From the NCBI GenBank assembly GCA_958414155.1, contig CATYWI010000094.1, forward strand, positions 1-5,866: a stretch of DNA of 5,866 nucleotides. The letters are read 5' to 3'. The translations under genes and the position numbers were made by a program. The notes under the pieces are model-generated. The model searched no databases. It was given only the letters and a program-made list of their open reading frames with translations, and had not been told where the DNA came from. Shown piece by piece: positions 4,387 through 5,866 of the stretch (the stretch's first letter is position 1; the number at the start of each line of letters is the position of its first letter). This DNA is from an uncultured Anaerotruncus sp. GTDB lineage: Bacteria > Bacillota_A > Clostridia > Oscillospirales > CAG-272.

Positions 4387-4605
4387 ATGGCTGCAAGCTA
4401 CAAAAAATTATTCAAATTGCTGATTGACCGCGAGATGAAAAGCAAGGAGCTCGCCGCAAAGGCGGGAATCAGCCCGGCAACGCTCGCAAAAATGAAAAAA
4501 GACGGCGCAACCGTATCAAGCGACGTGCTCGTGAAAATCTGCACGGCACTCGGTTGCACGATGGATGATATAGTGGAGATAGTGCCGAATAATGCAAAAA
4601 ACTGA
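4387..4605 (+). CDS. Small Cro/C1-type HTH regulator (YozG-like)
   Basis: A 72-residue DNA-binding protein that is almost entirely one helix-turn-helix domain. KSKELAAKAGISPATLAKMK (18-37) is the HTH core, and VLVKICTALGCTMDDIVEI (48-66) is the closing segment typical of the small HTH_26/YozG group. ATG 4387-4389 is chosen because GAGGTGG (4377-4383) precedes it; an ATG at 4375 in the same frame would add only MRWK and would have no ribosome binding site. Its promoter lies just upstream and the nuclease-helicase gene starts 41 bases after its stop, so the two are almost certainly one operon. The likely role is repressing that operon. The divergent zinc-ribbon promoter could be a second target, but no operator is obvious. 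Confidence 0.85.
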   Translation: MAASYKKLFKLLIDREMKSKELAAKAGISPATLAKMKKDGATVSSDVLVKICTALGCTMDDIVEIVPNNAKN

Positions 4606-4646
4606 TACGGAACGAGAACGCTTAAGAGTAACGAAAGGAGTTTTCA

Positions 4647-5866
4647 ATGAAAGAAAGCAGCCGTTGCTTATACAATAGTAATTTCAACGAGTTTATTCGT
4701 GAAGATAGCAAAACTGTTCTTGGAATACTTTGTGACAATTATCACGGGGATGCCATGACGACAACAAGGGAAGCATGGAAAGATGAAATATCTATTATGC
4801 AAGAAACTCTGTCACAATATAAAAATGGGCAGATAATTTTTGAATATGATATTCCGCGCCTCGGAAAGCGAATTGATGTTGTATTACTTCTCGGTGGAAT
4901 TGTCTTCTGCCTCGAATTTAAGGTTGGAGAATCAAAAATTTTAGAGGCGGATATAGATCAGGTTTTCGATTATGCGCTTGATTTAAAAAACTTTCATAAG
5001 TTTAGCAGAGATAAAATAATTGTTCCTATTCTTATTGCAACCAATTATCAAGATTCTTCCACAGAGATTCAGATGTCGGTTTATGATGATTTGGTGGTAA
5101 ATCCGTTGGTTTGCGGGAAAACAGGCATCAAAAAATTGATTGATAATGTACTTAACAGGTATCCACTCGAAACACCAGTAAATCGGGATTGGATTATAAG
5201 CCCCTATTCTCCAACACCGACAATTATTGAAGCCGCCAAGTCGCTATACGAAAATCATTCGGTGGAAAATATTACGCGACATGAAGCTGATAAAGTTTCT
5301 ACTGACAAGACAATAGCATATATTCTCAAAGTGATTCAAAATAGCAAAGAAAGACAGGAAAAGAGCATTTGTTTTGTAACGGGAGTGCCCGGCGCGGGAA
5401 AAACACTGGTTGGGCTTGATGTGGCTATTAAACAGACATATCAGGGGCGCAATGAACCGGTAGAAGATGAGGGCGCGGTGTATTTGTCAGGCAATGGACC
5501 ACTTGTCGCTGTTCTGACAGAGGCACTTGCACAAGACAACTTTCGTAAATGTCGCGCAAACGGCGAGAAAAAGAAGATGACCGATTCTCGCCGTGAGGTA
5601 AGCAAATCTATTCAGATAATTCATAGATACCGTGACAACATGTTGGCTAAAATAAAAAATCCCGTTGAAAACGGAATTATTGAAATTGATCCGCAAAAGG
5701 CAGTTGAAAATGAAAAGGCGGGTTTTGGTGAGGTTGAACATGTTGCAATATTTGATGAAGCACAACGGTCTTGGACGCATAAACGGCTTGCGGATTACCT
5801 CAAAAGAGGCGGAACATACGGAAATAAATTGAAAGTCCCGAATTTTCCGGTCTCTGAAGCGGCATT
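4647..5866 (+). CDS. PD-(D/E)XK nuclease-like plus DUF2075 helicase protein (partial, runs off right edge)
   Basis: An uninterrupted frame of 406 codons open at the right edge, from ATG 4647-4649 with AAAGGAG at 4634-4640. The N-terminal domain carries a nuclease-like signature: Asp77 in KRIDVVLLL, Glu90-x-Lys92 in CLEFKVGES, and Gln105-x3-Tyr109 in DQVFDYA, matching the D...ExK...QxxxY pattern of PD-(D/E)XK enzymes such as RecB/Cas4-type nucleases. The C-terminal part is a superfamily I-like helicase/ATPase: Walker A GVPGAGKT (246-253), the LSGNGPLV block (280-287) that I associate with DUF2075, and Walker B FDEAQR (369-374). DUF2075 is, from memory, the Schlafen group 3-like helicase domain. 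The later helicase motifs lie outside the window. Expected activity is ATP-driven nucleic-acid remodelling with cleavage. Defence function is inference from context. Confidence 0.9.
   Translation, partial: MKESSRCLYNSNFNEFIREDSKTVLGILCDNYHGDAMTTTREAWKDEISIMQETLSQYKNGQIIFEYDIPRLGKRIDVVLLLGGIVFCLEFKVGESKILEADIDQVFDYALDLKNFHKFSRDKIIVPILIATNYQDSSTEIQMSVYDDLVVNPLVCGKTGIKKLIDNVLNRYPLETPVNRDWIISPYSPTPTIIEAAKSLYENHSVENITRHEADKVSTDKTIAYILKVIQNSKERQEKSICFVTGVPGAGKTLVGLDVAIKQTYQGRNEPVEDEGAVYLSGNGPLVAVLTEALAQDNFRKCRANGEKKKMTDSRREVSKSIQIIHRYRDNMLAKIKNPVENGIIEIDPQKAVENEKAGFGEVEHVAIFDEAQRSWTHKRLADYLKRGGTYGNKLKVPNFPVSEAA

Noticed and set aside
5487..5780. Minus-strand 97-codon frame
   Set aside because: It is antisense to the helicase domain between Walker A and Walker B, which is clearly coding on the plus strand.

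Overview
The window looks like a low-to-moderate GC Firmicute, most likely a gut Clostridium relative (Oscillospiraceae/Lachnospiraceae-like). The basis is strong AGGAGG-type ribosome binding sites, sigma-A-like promoters with 17-bp spacers, a Gram-positive-style lipoprotein and the protein families present. No species-level marker is visible.

Left part (1-1533, minus strand, AT-rich). A promoter at 1505-1533, with a palindrome over its -10 box and a second dyad downstream, faces a three-gene operon. The genes are a membrane protein with a tandem C-terminal repeat (388-1338), a 54-aa protein (172-336), and the start of a lipoprotein that runs off the left edge (1-151). The membrane protein has an in-frame TAA just upstream of its only supportable ATG, and the codons before that TAA read like its missing N-terminus.

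Middle (about 1585-2314, essentially non-coding). There are two minus-strand terminator hairpins, then the 3' part of a tRNA-Pro(GGG) cut exactly at the anticodon loop (1825-1869). Next come three copies of a paired repeat, CTGTG...ACTGTGGTCA (1983-2171), with a perfect 10-bp inverted repeat between the first two. This is what one attachment-site end of a tyrosine-integrase element looks like: tRNA scar plus arm-type integrase sites. I infer that a genomic island starts near 1870 and extends right. No integrase gene lies in the window.

Right part (2315-5866): the presumed island cargo. On the minus strand is a zinc-ribbon protein (3734-4090, DUF7695-like) and then a toxin-antitoxin-like pair. 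The pair is a DUF3990-type putative ADP-ribosyltransferase (2919-3611) that overlaps by 35 nt an HTH protein with a long N-terminal domain (2315-2953). The pair has its own near-consensus promoter with two near-identical operators 42 bp apart, nested inside a larger inverted repeat. Divergently, on the plus strand, a small Cro/C1-type regulator (4387-4605) precedes a large open frame (4647 to the right edge). That frame encodes a PD-(D/E)XK nuclease-like domain fused to a DUF2075/Schlafen-group helicase.

A toxin-antitoxin-like module beside a regulator plus nuclease-helicase, all next to an integrase attachment scar, looks like phage-defence or island-stabilising cargo. The families are recognised from motifs by eye; the defence role is inference.
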